Source: Pomphorhynchus laevis
Taxonomy: Eukaryota > Acanthocephala > Palaeacanthocephala > Echinorhynchida > Pomphorhynchidae
Direction of reading: 5' to 3'
DNA length: 64,000 nucleotides
Assembly (NCBI GenBank): GCA_012934845.2
Contig: WNNJ02003778.1
Coordinates: forward strand, 1-64,000
This document shows, one piece after another, positions 12,351 through 22,049 of the stretch. The notes below the pieces were generated by a model. That model was not told where the DNA came from and ran no database searches. It worked only from the letters and a program-made list of their open reading frames with translations. Position 1 is the stretch's first letter. Every line of letters begins with the position of its first letter. The translations under genes were made by a program, and so were the position numbers.

Positions 12351-13500
12351 AGATTCGATTCACCGTTTTGCAGCCTGTAATGAAGTTCCGCCTTGATATC
12401 CTTCAATTTTTGCCTGTCTTCGAGAGAAAGATCACGTAAAATTCGTATTTTGTTACCTTTAAGTCGATAACCACGGTCTAAAAGACACTTTGCTTGCTCT
12501 GCCGATCCTAACACAACCTTTAGCAATCGTGATCTATCGTTTTTCTTACCCAACCTATAGAGCTGCCTTACTAAAATAGACGATGCGACCTCTTCCTCAC
12601 CTTTTTCGAGCAAATTAGAAAAGAACACACGTAAACCGGCAATATCATCATCAAGCCGCTCCTGTGCACTTGAGGCTGATGACTCATCTAAACCCCAAAT
12701 AAGTATGTTACAGCCCCTATTTAATGTATGATTGCGATCTGTGTGACTTTTATTATCAAAATACGTTTTTTTTTGCTGAAAGAATCGCTGCCGTCACCAC
12801 CCTCATCCGGTTTGCTTCTTGCGTCTCGCCCTTGTTCCATCTCATTTGAACAAATACACTTGAAAGCTGAGTGAACATTATCTATATCGACGTCTGTATC
12901 ATTGTGTGAAGCTCGTTCATCGGTGACTCCAGTTATACCGATTTCATTGCGATAATCATTAATCACCGATATAGACGATACTTCGTAATTGTCCGATACC
13001 TTCAAAGCATCATTGTCCAGCGACACCGACGGCTCACCACTAACAACCGATATTGACGACGCACTATTGCCTTCAAATTTCTTACTCAACGTTTGCATCA
13101 CGCGTGAATTTGGATGACCTTTTTTCCAGATACGGGATGAACTTGGTATTTCGCTATTTGTATTTTTAGTGTTCTGAACGTGAAACTCTTGAATGGGTAT
13201 ATCTTTATAGGTATCTGATTCGCCAGAACTTTGTACTTCCCGATCGATGCAACTTTTTGAATATGTGTTCCTTTCCGAAGCATTTGTAGATATTTTCTCG
13301 TCACAATGGCCCTTCAAATGAATTAGCAAAGATGCGCAGCAGTACCCACAGTAAAATGATTTATTCGATAGCGCAGATTTCTTTTCCTCCGGAAACGATA
13401 CACTTGTCCACACACTACAATCTTCACTAGAACATTGAATCTGATGATCCACAAACTTTGTTGCAATAGCTCGCTTTGTAGTCTTCCTCTGTTTGACCAT
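12263..13500 (-). pseudogene. LINE ORF1 with PHD-like zinc region
   Basis: The N-terminal frame (12721-13500, start MVKQRKTTKRA) carries a Cys-rich region of the form CSSEDC ... W ... CGYCC, compatible with a PHD-like zinc finger, then a Ser/Asp-rich linker. A second frame (12263-12628) encodes a basic segment with KVVLGSAEQAKCLLDRGYR and LSLEDRQKLKDIKAELHYR, a conserved ORF1 C-terminal block of such elements that also recurs in decayed form at about 47880-47990. The two frames are separated by a break at about 12630-12720. The likely role is nucleic-acid binding in the retrotransposition particle. Confidence 0.65.
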
Positions 13501-13559
13501 GATGTTTGATATTGGTTCTTCGGTATAATATTGTTTATTATTTATAAATTGATTCGTAA

Positions 13560-13972
13560 AGGTTGATTTTTAAAGCCAATTTGAGTTGACAATCTGATCT
13601 GTGTATGTTATTTTATTGTAAGTACTTTAATAATTGTAAGTAGTTAATGGGTATCAAGATAGTTTAAACATTATATAACGTATTATAATGTATATAATAC
13701 ATTATATATTATATAATATGTTATAAATAATATACATTATATATTTATATTATAGATAATATAATATATAGTGGACAGTATATCGATAAGATTCTATATA
13801 GAATCTTATCGAATTTCAGAATTTAATTATTTAAACAGCAAATATATTATATTATAACAATATTATATTATAATACATTGTAATATAATATATAATATAT
13901 AATATATAGTAAATGAGTATTTAACCCACTTAAATGCACTAGTTGTATATAATCACTGACTAACGTAGAAAT
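13560..13972. repeat. AT satellite with perfect palindrome
   Basis: No gene is seen. From about 13670 the sequence is low-complexity ATATTATA-type DNA. Inside it lies a perfect 30 bp palindrome at 13783-13812 (half-site TCGATAAGATTCTAT). Such tracts extrude easily as cruciforms and are hard to assemble. Confidence 0.8.
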
Positions 13973-13989
13973 GTGATTATCTTGTCTGC

Positions 13990-14420
13990 AGTGTTTTCGC
14001 AATTTACACGAAATTACACGCAATTTACACGAAACATAATGGAAATTTGTAATTATAATAAAGAATTAAAATCAATATGTAACGATAATATTAGAAACAT
14101 AATGGAAACAGAATGCAATTGTAAAAGTCTTAGTTTTGATAAAATAAATGAACACATATGTACCCATAATCTAGAATTAATTGAAAATTGTGAATTAAGA
14201 AAGCTGCTATCAAAAGGGTATAAATATAGATTAAATAATAACAACGACAAAAATAAAATTTACAATTCGTTATATAACTTAAATGATTACTTTAGTAAGC
14301 TGATTAATAGTGAAAGCTCGAATATATCTAAGATAAACATTTGGAAAGATTATATATTTGATAAAATTAAAAATAAAATGAAAATAACAAATAATTATTA
14401 AAGGAAAGATAAAATTATTA
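13990..14420 (+). pseudogene. PLE linker and RT N-terminal fragment
   Basis: The frame 13973-14401 encodes the Cys-containing linker before the RT (CNYNKELKSICNDN, ECNCKSLSFDKINEHICTH) and the start of the RT domain (SLYNLNDYFSKLI, IWKDYIFDKIKNKMKI). It lines up with the end of the minus-strand frame 19257-20228 and the start of 57063-58575, so it shows these were once one protein. It ends where a LINE inserted at about 14440. Confidence 0.8.
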
Positions 14421-14459
14421 TTAATTGTTATTATTATTATTAATCCAATGTTAAAACTA

Positions 14460-15700
14460 CTTGTCCAATGTTAAAACTACTTGCAGCCATATTGTCGCCT
14501 AATGAAATTCGTATTTCGGATGGACTGCAATTGTCACAACACTTGATCCAAAATCGAGGGGTGTTACAAGGGGATCCTTTAAGCCCGCTGCTTTTCACGC
14601 TATTCGTTAGTGACCTTCCCTTCTTTGTTTGTCAAAGCGGTAGGTCCAGCTGCATAATGTATGCAGATGATTTAGTCATACTTTCTCATGATATTGATTC
14701 AGCAACAATGTCATTGAATCGTCTAGATACCTACTGCACACAAAATTTTATAGTGGTAAATCTAGATAAGTCCCGAGCTATAAAATTCAGGAAGGGTGGC
14801 CGTCTACGCGGTGATGACTCATTGCAATATCGAAATAGCAATTTTGAATTTTGTTGTGAGTATTCCTACCTTGGTATTGTTTTAAATTCGAAATGGACAT
14901 TCTCGAAACATATTTCCAACAAGTGTGTCAAGGCAACTGAAAGAATGTATTCCTTCAGAAACATAGGTAATTTGTCCTTCGACGGTGCCCTAAAATTCTT
15001 TAAGGTAATGATCCTTCCTATATTGACATATGGTATTCAGGCGATCTGGCTTGATCTTACTACTGCTAATTTCCGCAAATTTGATTCGCTTCAATGGAGG
15101 TATATTAAACGTATCACAGGGCTCTCACCCATGACCTCTTCGACATTAGTGTCAGCGTTATCTCAACTCTCATCGTGTGCGTATACCTTTGCAAATTCGT
15201 TTAATCTGCCTATAACACCGGCACTCTCGATCCATCTCAGCAATACGCAGATTACTGTTGCAAAACTTGATCCTGCTATTTATTACACTCCGGTATTTCT
15301 TCAGAATAATTGGAAAATGCCATTTAATGCAAACCGACCGCTTGTTTGGAGAATATCTACTCATGGTTACCATGACAAATTTTGTATGATCAGGTTGCCT
15401 TGTCATTCAAGAAATTCTGACTGTTACTGTCGTTTCTGTGGACTTTCATGTTGTGACCTTCTCCATCTGTTTTCATGTTCAGTTCTTTCTACATGGAGTT
15501 TGCGCAAAGTAGATTCGATATCGTCATTTCGTAACGTTCCCACAACTTCTGCACACTTTTCGTCCTCGTGATGGATGACGACTAGCTCGATAAGTACAAT
15601 AATAAGCTGACATTTTTGTATATAAATTGACTGTATTTTCTACCTCCATCGCTTACAAGCGGAAGTGAGGAAAATAAAATTTCTCAGATTATTATTATTA
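14460..15700 (+). mobile_element. 5'-truncated LINE nested in a PLE copy
   Basis: A plus-strand non-LTR element lacking its 5' part. It ends after a non-coding tail with an ATT microsatellite (about 15688-15702). PLE sequence lies on both sides (to about 14420 and from about 15735), so the LINE inserted into, or replaced part of, a PLE. A short duplication (CCAATGTTAAAACTACTTG) occurs at 14442-14460 and 14465-14483. Confidence 0.8.
14468..15571 (+). CDS. LINE reverse transcriptase, C-terminal two thirds
   Basis: An open frame of 367 codons with RT motifs GVLQGDPLSPLLF (about 14560), catalytic CIMYADDLVILS (about 14655) and the thumb motif YSYLGIVLNSKWTFSKHI (about 14860). The C-terminus holds a Cys/His cluster (CYCRFCGLSCCDLLHLFSC, about 15430-15485) of the kind found at the end of several LINE ORF2 proteins. 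Fingers motifs and any endonuclease are absent through 5' truncation, so the protein cannot mobilise by itself. The frame has no stop, so the insertion is fairly recent. The first Met may not be a true start. Confidence 0.75.
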   Translation: MLKLLAAILSPNEIRISDGLQLSQHLIQNRGVLQGDPLSPLLFTLFVSDLPFFVCQSGRSSCIMYADDLVILSHDIDSATMSLNRLDTYCTQNFIVVNLDKSRAIKFRKGGRLRGDDSLQYRNSNFEFCCEYSYLGIVLNSKWTFSKHISNKCVKATERMYSFRNIGNLSFDGALKFFKVMILPILTYGIQAIWLDLTTANFRKFDSLQWRYIKRITGLSPMTSSTLVSALSQLSSCAYTFANSFNLPITPALSIHLSNTQITVAKLDPAIYYTPVFLQNNWKMPFNANRPLVWRISTHGYHDKFCMIRLPCHSRNSDCYCRFCGLSCCDLLHLFSCSVLSTWSLRKVDSISSFRNVPTTSAHFSSS

Positions 15701-15734
15701 ATTGACTATGTCAAATAAATGTCAAATAATATGT

Positions 15735-16455
15735 CAAATCTAGATTTTGGTACGCTTTATACAAATCTAGATTTAGTAGATATTAAAGAAGCGTTAGCAA
15801 AATTAATTAATCTTATATTCGGGAAAAGATATACATATATATGTTATAATAATTATAACGCCTATCTAACACAAATTAAACGATCAAGTAAATATAAATA
15901 TATGGATAAAATTGAATTAATAGAATCCTTAAATATTCTGATAAATCAAAATTATTTAAATGTAGGGACATTTATATTTAGGCAAGTAAAAGGTGTTCCA
16001 ATGGGTAGTAATAGTAGCCCAATTATAGCTGACTTGTTTTTAAGCTTTATAGAATATGAATTTGTTCATAACTGTGTAAAAACTAAATCTAAACTATATA
16101 AATATATGAAATATATGTTTCGATACATTGATGATATATGTGTATTAAATTCTAATAATTTTTATTCAATTAGTGAGCACATTTATCCAGAAAGCCTTAT
16201 TCTTCACAAAACCAATATTAATGATAAAGAAGGTGGATATCTAGATATGAACATTAAATTAACATTAACTAAAACTACTATTAATTTATATCGTAGAGAT
16301 GGCTTAGTTACAAGAAACAGTTTTGCGTGAGCAATCATGCATAAGATATAATATAAAATATAATACATTAAATAATGAAATTTAAAGAATTTCAACAATA
16401 TGTAATGATATTATCTTTCTTCAAAATCATTTAAATAATTTAATAGATAAATATT
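15735..16455 (+). pseudogene. PLE RT C-terminal fragment
   Basis: The frame 15719-16330 encodes TLYTNLDLVDIKEALAKLI, GVPMGSNSSPIIADLF and the catalytic FRYIDDIC, nearly identical to the intact copy at 57178-58575. A frameshift near 16310 ends it. Homology continues in broken frame to about 16455, where a second overlapping copy begins. Confidence 0.85.
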
Positions 16456-17077
16456 GATGATATATGTGTATTTAATTCTAATAATTTTTATTCAATTAGT
16501 AAACAAATTTATCCAGAAAGCCTTATTTATTCTTAACAAAACCAATATTAATGATAAAGAAGGTGTATATCTAGATATGAATATTACATTAACATTAACT
16601 AAAACTACTATTAATTTATATCGTAAAGATGACATTTAAATTTACAAGAAACATATTTTTGCATGAGCATTCATGCATACTATATAATATAAAATATAAT
16701 ACATTAAATAATGAAATTTTAAGAATCGCAACAATATGTAATGATATTGGCTTTCTTCAAAATCATTTAAATAATTTAATAGATACATATTTTAAACTAT
16801 ATTACTATAAAAATAACATCAAGCAGAAAATAGTAAAATAAATAAATCAACAAAATAATATAAAGAATAAATTTAAACTCTCAAGTAGCAAATTTTTATG
16901 AATGGATAATAAATAATATACTTTGTATTAGAATAAGATACTGAATAGTTTTATCAGAGGAAATACATCATTATCATGTATTTGGCCCCGCTGCTAAGTT
17001 GGGTAGAGGAGTTAGGGGCCGAAACCTGATAGCATAGCAGTTCCTCCTGATAACCTCTAATTCTTATTCTGATACAA
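16453..17077 (+). pseudogene. PLE RT 3' end with terminal motif
   Basis: This second copy starts inside the catalytic block (IDDICVFNSNN) and runs through the RT C-terminus (frames 16454-16639 and 16629-16841) to the conserved structured 3' motif ending at about 17077. It points toward the minus-strand PLE at 17081-20470, so the two 3' ends face each other. Confidence 0.8.
16935..17077 (+). ncRNA. PLE 3' structured motif, copy 1
   Basis: About 140 bases just downstream of the PLE RT, also present at 17277-17435 (minus) and 58594-58735 (plus). It shares the interlocking complementary segments described for the 58594 copy. In this copy one segment reads CTGCTAAG instead of CTGCTATG, and CTGATAA replaces CTGATGA, so it is probably the most decayed of the three. 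Confidence 0.6.
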
Positions 17078-17080
17078 ATT

Positions 17081-17275
17081 AAATCAGCTAACTGAGTATA
17101 CGTATTTAATATAATTATAAACTAAACAAAACATAATAATGCTAAATCAAATTTTAATAATTAAATAATAAAATTAATAATTGTTTTTAGATTTTCTATA
17201 ATTTAAATCAAGTTAAAAAAATGAAATTTAAAATAAACGTCATTTTTATGAATTGACTAATAAATAACAGACGTT
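17081..17275 (-). repeat. PLE terminal repeat, left arm
   Basis: About 195 bp running from AAATCAGCTAACTGAG to AACAGACG, the inverse of 20271-20470. It abuts the 3' motif of the facing plus-strand PLE fragment, so one terminal repeat serves two converging copies. Confidence 0.8.
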
Positions 17276-17276
17276 G

Positions 17277-17435
17277 TATCAGAATAAGAATTAGAGGTCA
17301 TCAGGAGGAACTGCTATGCTATCAGGTTTCGGCCCCTAACTCCTCTACCCAATATAGCAGCGGGGCCAAATACATGCTAATGATGTATTTCCTCTGTAAT
17401 AACCATCTAGTATCTTATTCTAATACAAAGTATAT
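17277..17435 (-). ncRNA. PLE 3' structured motif, copy 2
   Basis: This is the reverse complement of the motif at 58594-58735. It follows the RT end on the minus strand and precedes the terminal repeat. CTGATGA, GGGGCCGAAACC, and the GGCCCC and TAGAGG segments are all retained, so the fold is conserved between copies that differ elsewhere. Confidence 0.65.
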
Positions 17436-17479
17436 TATTTATAATCCATCCATAAAAATTTTCCACTTAAGAGTTTAAA

Positions 17480-18978
17480 TTTATTCTTTATATTATTGTG
17501 TTGATTTATATATTTTACTATTTTCTGCTTGATGTTATTTTTATAGTAACCTAGTTTAAAATATATATCTATTAAATTATTTAAATGATTTTGAAGAAAG
17601 CCAATATCATTACATATTGTTGCAATTCTTAAAATTTCATTATTTAATGTATTATATTTTATATTATATGGTATGCATGAATGCTCTCATGCAAAAATAT
17701 GTTTCTTGTAAATTTAAATACGCCGTCTTTATTATATAAATTACTAGTAGTTTTAATCGATGTTAATTTAATGTTCATATCTAGATATATACTTTTTTAT
17801 CATTAATATTGGTTTTATTAAGAATAACGCTTTCTGGATAAATGTGCTCACTAATTGAATAAAAATTATTAGAATTAAATACACATATATCATCAATGTA
17901 TCGAAACATATATTTCATATATTTATATAGTTTAGATTTAGTTTTTACACAGTTATGAACAAATTCATATTCTATAAAGCTTAAAAACAAGTCAGCTATA
18001 ATTGGGCTACTATTACCACCCATTAGAACACCTTTTACTTGTCTAAATATAGATGTCACTACTTTTAAATAATTTTGATTTATCAAAATATTTAAGGATT
18101 CTATTAATTCAATGTTATCCATATATTTATATTTACTTGATGGTTTAATTTGTGTTGGATAGGCGTTATAATTATTATAACATATATATGTATATCTTTT
18201 TCCGAATATAAGATTAATTAATTTTACTAACGCTTCTTTAATATCTACTAAATCTAGATTTGTATAAAGAGTAAAAAAAATCGTGTGTATTTATATTTTG
18301 AAAATTTATTCCTTTTGTCTGTTCTAAAAATTCTTTTGTAGAATTAATACTGAAATATTGTTTTATACCAGTATTAATTTCGATTACCTTGCAATATTTT
18401 TTAAAGTGTGCTTTAATTACTTTAAGTATTTTATTCATATAGACAGAAAGTGGTTTTAATGTACATTTAAACGCACTACATATGAACCTAGGTTTTATTG
18501 GATTTTTATGTAATTTTGGATTCCAATATAATATAGGTATAGTTTTATTATCTAATTCAACCTTTATACCCTTTTTATCCATTATAGAACAGTGACTTGT
18601 AATAATTGTTTCTAAACTCAACTCACTACGTTCATATGTTGGATTTACATTTAAATCATTAGAATTAACCTCTTTCACTAGTATATCATAATAAAGCTTT
18701 TTGCATATGAAGACAAAGTTATTACTAGCTTTATCAATAGTTGTTATTATATAGTTATCCTTTGATTTAGTAAGTTCTTTAAACATATCTTTATTAATTT
18801 TATCTTTTCTTTTATAATTGTTTGTTATTTTCATTTTATTTTTAATTTTATCAAATATATAATCTTTCCAAATTTTTATCTTAGATATATTCGAGCTTTC
18901 ACTATTAATCAGCTTACTAAAGTAATCATTTAAGTTATTATATAACGAATTATTGTGAATATTGCATACACGAGCCAT
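17480..18978 (-). pseudogene. PLE reverse transcriptase
   Basis: Two frames cover the RT: 18238-18978 (NDYFSKLINSESS ... LDNKTIPILYWNPKLHKNP ... NFQNINTHDF) and 17781-18122 (GVLMGGNSSPIIADLF, FRYIDDIC). A frameshift and changes near 18270 corrupt the FSTLYTNL motif (it reads FFYSLYKS), and the C-terminus is broken after about 17790. The catalytic FRYIDDIC is intact. The family copies its RNA by target-primed synthesis. This copy is dead, while 57178-58575 preserves the whole frame. Confidence 0.85.
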
Positions 18979-19259
18979 TATTCTTAACTGGTCGGTTTGA
19001 TATTATTTTCCTGTGGTTGTTTGAATCCTATCAGCATCAATGTACACTACAATCAGCGTGGGTGGACCTCATTAGCAGTAAGCCCACGCCTACATTTCAT
19101 GTTTCGGTCCTTTTACTGCTTCTGCTGATAAAAGGACCGAAACATGAAATGTAGGCGTGGGCTCACTGCTGATGAGGTCCACCTACGCTGATTGTAGTGT
19201 ACAGTGATGCTGATAGGATTCAAACAACCACACGAGGATAATATCAAACCGACCGGTTA
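18952..19259. mobile_element. Hammerhead-bearing insertion (inverted retrozyme-like pair)
   Basis: A 308 bp insertion splits the PLE at the codons for NSLYN and is flanked by a 12 bp duplication (ATATAACGAATT at 18940-18951 and 19260-19271). It holds two head-to-head copies of one unit. The right copy carries GGACC-GAAA-CAU (19134-19145), AUG-UA (19149-19153) and CUGAUGA-GGUCC (19169-19180), which pair as hammerhead stems II and III. The left copy is the inverse, with CUAAUGA in place of CUGAUGA. Related pieces lie at 38440-38490, 38619-38654, 40690-40830 and 60570-60640. Stem I is weak, so activity is uncertain. Confidence 0.7.
19134..19180 (+). ncRNA. Hammerhead ribozyme-like core
   Basis: In order: stem II strand GGACC (19134-19138), GAAA (19139-19142), stem III CAU-GAA-AUG (19143-19151), candidate cleavage triplet GUA ending at 19153, stem I region with GUG/CAC pairing (19157-19159 with 19164-19166), CUGAUGA (19169-19175) and the stem II partner GGUCC (19176-19180). 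This is the canonical circular order of a hammerhead with stem II open. The base pair next to the cleavage site would be G-G, a defect. Confidence 0.55.
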
Positions 19260-20262
19260 ATATAACGAATTGTAAATTTTATTTTTGTCGTTGTTATTAT
19301 TTAATTTATATTTATACCCTTTTGATAGCAGCTTTTTTAATTCACAATTTTCAATTAATTCTAGATTATGGGTACATATATGTTCATTTATTTTATCAAA
19401 ACTAAGACTTTTACAATTGCATTCTGTTTCCATTATGTTTCTAATATTATCGTTACATATTGATTTTAATTCTTTATTATAATTACAAATTTTTCGTCCT
19501 AATGGTGGTAGGAGTTTATACCTTATTTTAGGAATATATTTACTTAAATCTGACCCTATTATTTCTTTACTTTTAGAATTATTTAAAAGTCCGGCTATAT
19601 TTATGTTATCTATACATTTATTAATGAAGTTTATGGTTAATGTATATTTTCTATTGTTATTATTAACATTTATTGGACGATTATTGTATTTTGTATTACA
19701 ATAACTGTCTATTATACAACTTAGCCTATCATAGTCGTTAATTAATTTTTGATTTATTGAACATATGATATCTTTAGAAAAACTTCTTATATTTACATAA
19801 AGATCTTTAAGCTTATTATCACTTAAAAGTTGTTTTAATATTTCTAAGCGTTCATTTATATACATATCTTTTTTAATATTTTTAACTCTATTTTTCCTAT
19901 TCCTTTTATCACCATGACTTCTTGGTTTGCGTTTAACCGGATTATTATAATATAGTTGTTTATTATGTGTTATACTACTTCTGCCAATTCCTTGTACCAC
20001 GTCATTCAATCCTAATGGGTACATGGAATTAAGCGTTTTAATCCAAAAATCTTCTTTTTCTAATAGTTTTTGATTTAATATTGAAATGTTTTCTTCGATA
20101 ATATGTTCTAAAATAAATAATTTACAGTTTTTAATATCATGTCCTATTAATCTCATATGTTTATGAAATATAGTTTGACTATTATGCTGTATATTATATA
20201 TGTGTTGCCTAAACCTAGTTTTTAACATTTGATGTTTTTCCTATATATTGCAATCCATTGAC
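19257..20262 (-). pseudogene. GIY-YIG endonuclease and linker of the PLE
   Basis: The frame 19257-20228 encodes LKTRFRQHIYNIQ, with the catalytic-type Arg, and EKEDFWIKTLNS..PLGLND, with the catalytic-type Glu, both standard in GIY-YIG nucleases. Then come a basic region (KRKPRSHGDKRNRKNR) and a Cys/His linker (ECNCKSLSFDKINEHICTH). The second strand of the fold, GLQYIGKTSNVKN, lies in another frame just upstream (about 20225-20258), so a frameshift separates it. The first GIY strand is missing because the terminal repeat starts at about 20271. The nuclease nicks target DNA to prime RT. This copy is inactive. Confidence 0.75.
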
Positions 20263-20270
20263 TAATAAAT

Positions 20271-20470
20271 AACGTCTGTTATTTATTAGTGAATTCATAA
20301 AAATGACGTTTATTTTAAATTTCAATTTTTTATTTTAACTTGATTTAAATTATAAAAAATCTTATAACAGTTATTTATTTTATTATTTAAGTATTAAAAT
20401 CTGATTTAGCATTATTATGTTTTGTTTAGTTTATAATTATATTAAATACGTAGACTCAGTTAGCTGATTT
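20271..20470 (+). repeat. PLE terminal repeat, right arm
   Basis: This 200 bp AT-rich sequence starts ACGTCTGTTATTTATTAG and ends GACTCAGTTAGCTGATTT. It is inverted relative to 17081-17275 and collinear with 58736-58956. A 13 bp fold-back (arms ACTAATAAATAAC) lies at its inner edge, 20260-20290. It closes the minus-strand PLE. Confidence 0.8.
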
Positions 20471-20684
20471 GATTCATAAAAATATGTGTAAAGCACACAT
20501 ATTGATCTATAAAAGATGATACAAGCAGAATTGAAATGTTAAAAATGCATTGTTATTTTTCGATTGTTCTTTTAATAAAGTACACATGATTAATGTGGAA
20601 CATCTAGGCATGAACTTGAGCTGCAGATTTACAGAAGAGAAACATGACTTTGATAAATGAATATATTGTTTTTCAGTTATCAAA

Positions 20685-22049
20685 TTACGAAACACGTGTA
20701 GCGTTAGCCATTTCTTCTCTGTTTATCAAATGAACAGCCGTTTCAACCATATTCATCAAAGTCGACCAATTACCAACAAGTTCAGTCATTAGTTCTTTTG
20801 AATCCTTTCGTTCAGCGACCCTTGAAAAAGACACTATTCCCTCTAACCTATCTACTTTAGCCTTAACGTACTTTTTTATAACAAGATCACATAGAATTGA
20901 TTCCATCTTCTGTGCTGTTAAATTTAATAGCTCCGCCATCCTGTCGAGTTTTATTTCAGTGTAGTATGTGGCAATTATTCGCACATTGAATTCGATAACA
21001 CGATTGCAAAGTTCATTCCAAAGTAGTTCACCTTCTTCGTCGTCAGAAAACAAGCCAGTCTTATGCACTAGTTGCCCCATAGAGGTTTCAGAACGTAAAG
21101 AGTGCTCGTATTCCGAACAAATCGAAGGCCAATGGATCAATTCTTTACTCGTGAATTTCTTTAGAAGATAGCCAAAAACCGTTGGCATTAGCCTAATAGA
21201 TTTACCGTAATTCTGGAGAATTCTCTGCATTAAGTCTACTTGCTCAGGTTCGAAAATACTGAGTAATATGAAAAGGATGGCGAAACGAAGCATTTCCATG
21301 GATGCATCTTCGTTCCCCTCTCTTTTGTACACATCATGTAGACGAATATAATATTGGCACACTTTAAAATATTCCTTGTCGTGCAAATCTAAGTTAATCA
21401 TCATTAGGAAATATTTTGTTTCCAAATCAGTCCGTATTTTACCATCAAAAAAGTCAACATTCACTCGTTTACTTACAATGCTAGCTTTCGCGTAATCTTT
21501 ATTAGCTAAACAGAGACGGATTTGCTCTAATACAAAATCGATCTTTTCTTCTGGATCCACAACCACCGTATTTTCAATATGCAATTCCTGTAATATCTCA
21601 GCAGCAGCGGCTATATCTCCCTCCTGCTCTTTCATCATTGCCAATTGACGGGTTAGCCGAGCTCGGTGAAGTTCAACCTGCATTTTACCCGTCGAAGCTT
21701 GTCTTAGGGCTTGTATTAAGGATAATTTTATTTCTCTGTTAGGAGTCTGATCGACGTATTCACACCCCGCTTCAATCAAGCAAACAAAGGCCTGTTTTAA
21801 AAGCCCCTTTCTTTTAGACAGCAATATAATTTCATCACATAATTTATCCCATCGATTAGTGTCGATACAAAGCTCGGCAATTTTTATAATTATCTCCTTA
21901 TTCGAAGACACGTCATTTACAATTCTAGATTCCTTTTCAAGACTATGCAGAATGTCAAGAGCTTTTTGGACTTCGCCAGCTCTTGCTAAACCATCTACTT
22001 CAGGTATACGCTCTTTTATCAATCTTGCAAGTTCTGATTTAGTCTTCAT
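20685..22049 (-). CDS. PSMD12: 26S proteasome lid subunit Rpn5/PSMD12
   Basis: An uninterrupted 454-residue frame that I recognise as the non-ATPase regulatory subunit 12 (Rpn5) of the 26S proteasome lid, which is about 455 residues in animals. The N-terminal two thirds are helical repeats (LSLIQALRQASTGKMQVELHRARLTR, FVLEQIRLCLANKDY). The C-terminal PCI/winged-helix region covers residues of about 300-430 (NVRIIATYYTEIKLDRMAELL, KVDRLEGIVSFSR). The protein scaffolds the lid around the deubiquitinase Rpn11. The ATG follows a pyrimidine-rich TTTCAG, so a 3' splice site may sit exactly here and a short upstream exon is possible. No introns lie inside. It sits between a PLE and RTE debris. Confidence 0.93.
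   Translation of the reverse strand: MKTKSELARLIKERIPEVDGLARAGEVQKALDILHSLEKESRIVNDVSSNKEIIIKIAELCIDTNRWDKLCDEIILLSKRKGLLKQAFVCLIEAGCEYVDQTPNREIKLSLIQALRQASTGKMQVELHRARLTRQLAMMKEQEGDIAAAAEILQELHIENTVVVDPEEKIDFVLEQIRLCLANKDYAKASIVSKRVNVDFFDGKIRTDLETKYFLMMINLDLHDKEYFKVCQYYIRLHDVYKREGNEDASMEMLRFAILFILLSIFEPEQVDLMQRILQNYGKSIRLMPTVFGYLLKKFTSKELIHWPSICSEYEHSLRSETSMGQLVHKTGLFSDDEEGELLWNELCNRVIEFNVRIIATYYTEIKLDRMAELLNLTAQKMESILCDLVIKKYVKAKVDRLEGIVSFSRVAERKDSKELMTELVGNWSTLMNMVETAVHLINREEMANATRVS

Larger units (their letters stand above)
9380..13560 (-). mobile_element. CR1-like LINE, nearly full length
   Basis: A minus-strand non-LTR retrotransposon of about 4.1 kb. ORF1 parts lie at 12263-13500 and ORF2 (endonuclease plus RT) at 9502-12350. 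The 3' end on the minus strand finishes in TAA/ATA microsatellite sequence (about 9380-9450), the tail style typical of CR1-clade elements. ORF2 needs one frameshift near 10470-10500, and the start of the endonuclease is lost. A related element with the same ORF1 C-terminus lies at 45000-48200. Confidence 0.8.
17081..20470 (-). mobile_element. Near-complete Penelope-like element with TIRs
   Basis: A 3.4 kb minus-strand element. Read 5' to 3' on the minus strand it holds a terminal repeat (20470-20271), a GIY-YIG endonuclease region (about 20258-19990), a linker, a 308 bp insertion (19259-18952), the RT (18978-17480), a structured 3' motif (17435-17277) and an inverted terminal repeat (17275-17081). 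The two about 200 bp ends are inverted copies of each other and also resemble 58736-58956. The endonuclease lies N-terminal to the RT, unlike canonical Penelope elements. This order is known for Chlamys/Naiad-type PLEs, to which the CNCKSL...HICTH linker also points. Both coding parts are broken. Confidence 0.75.
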
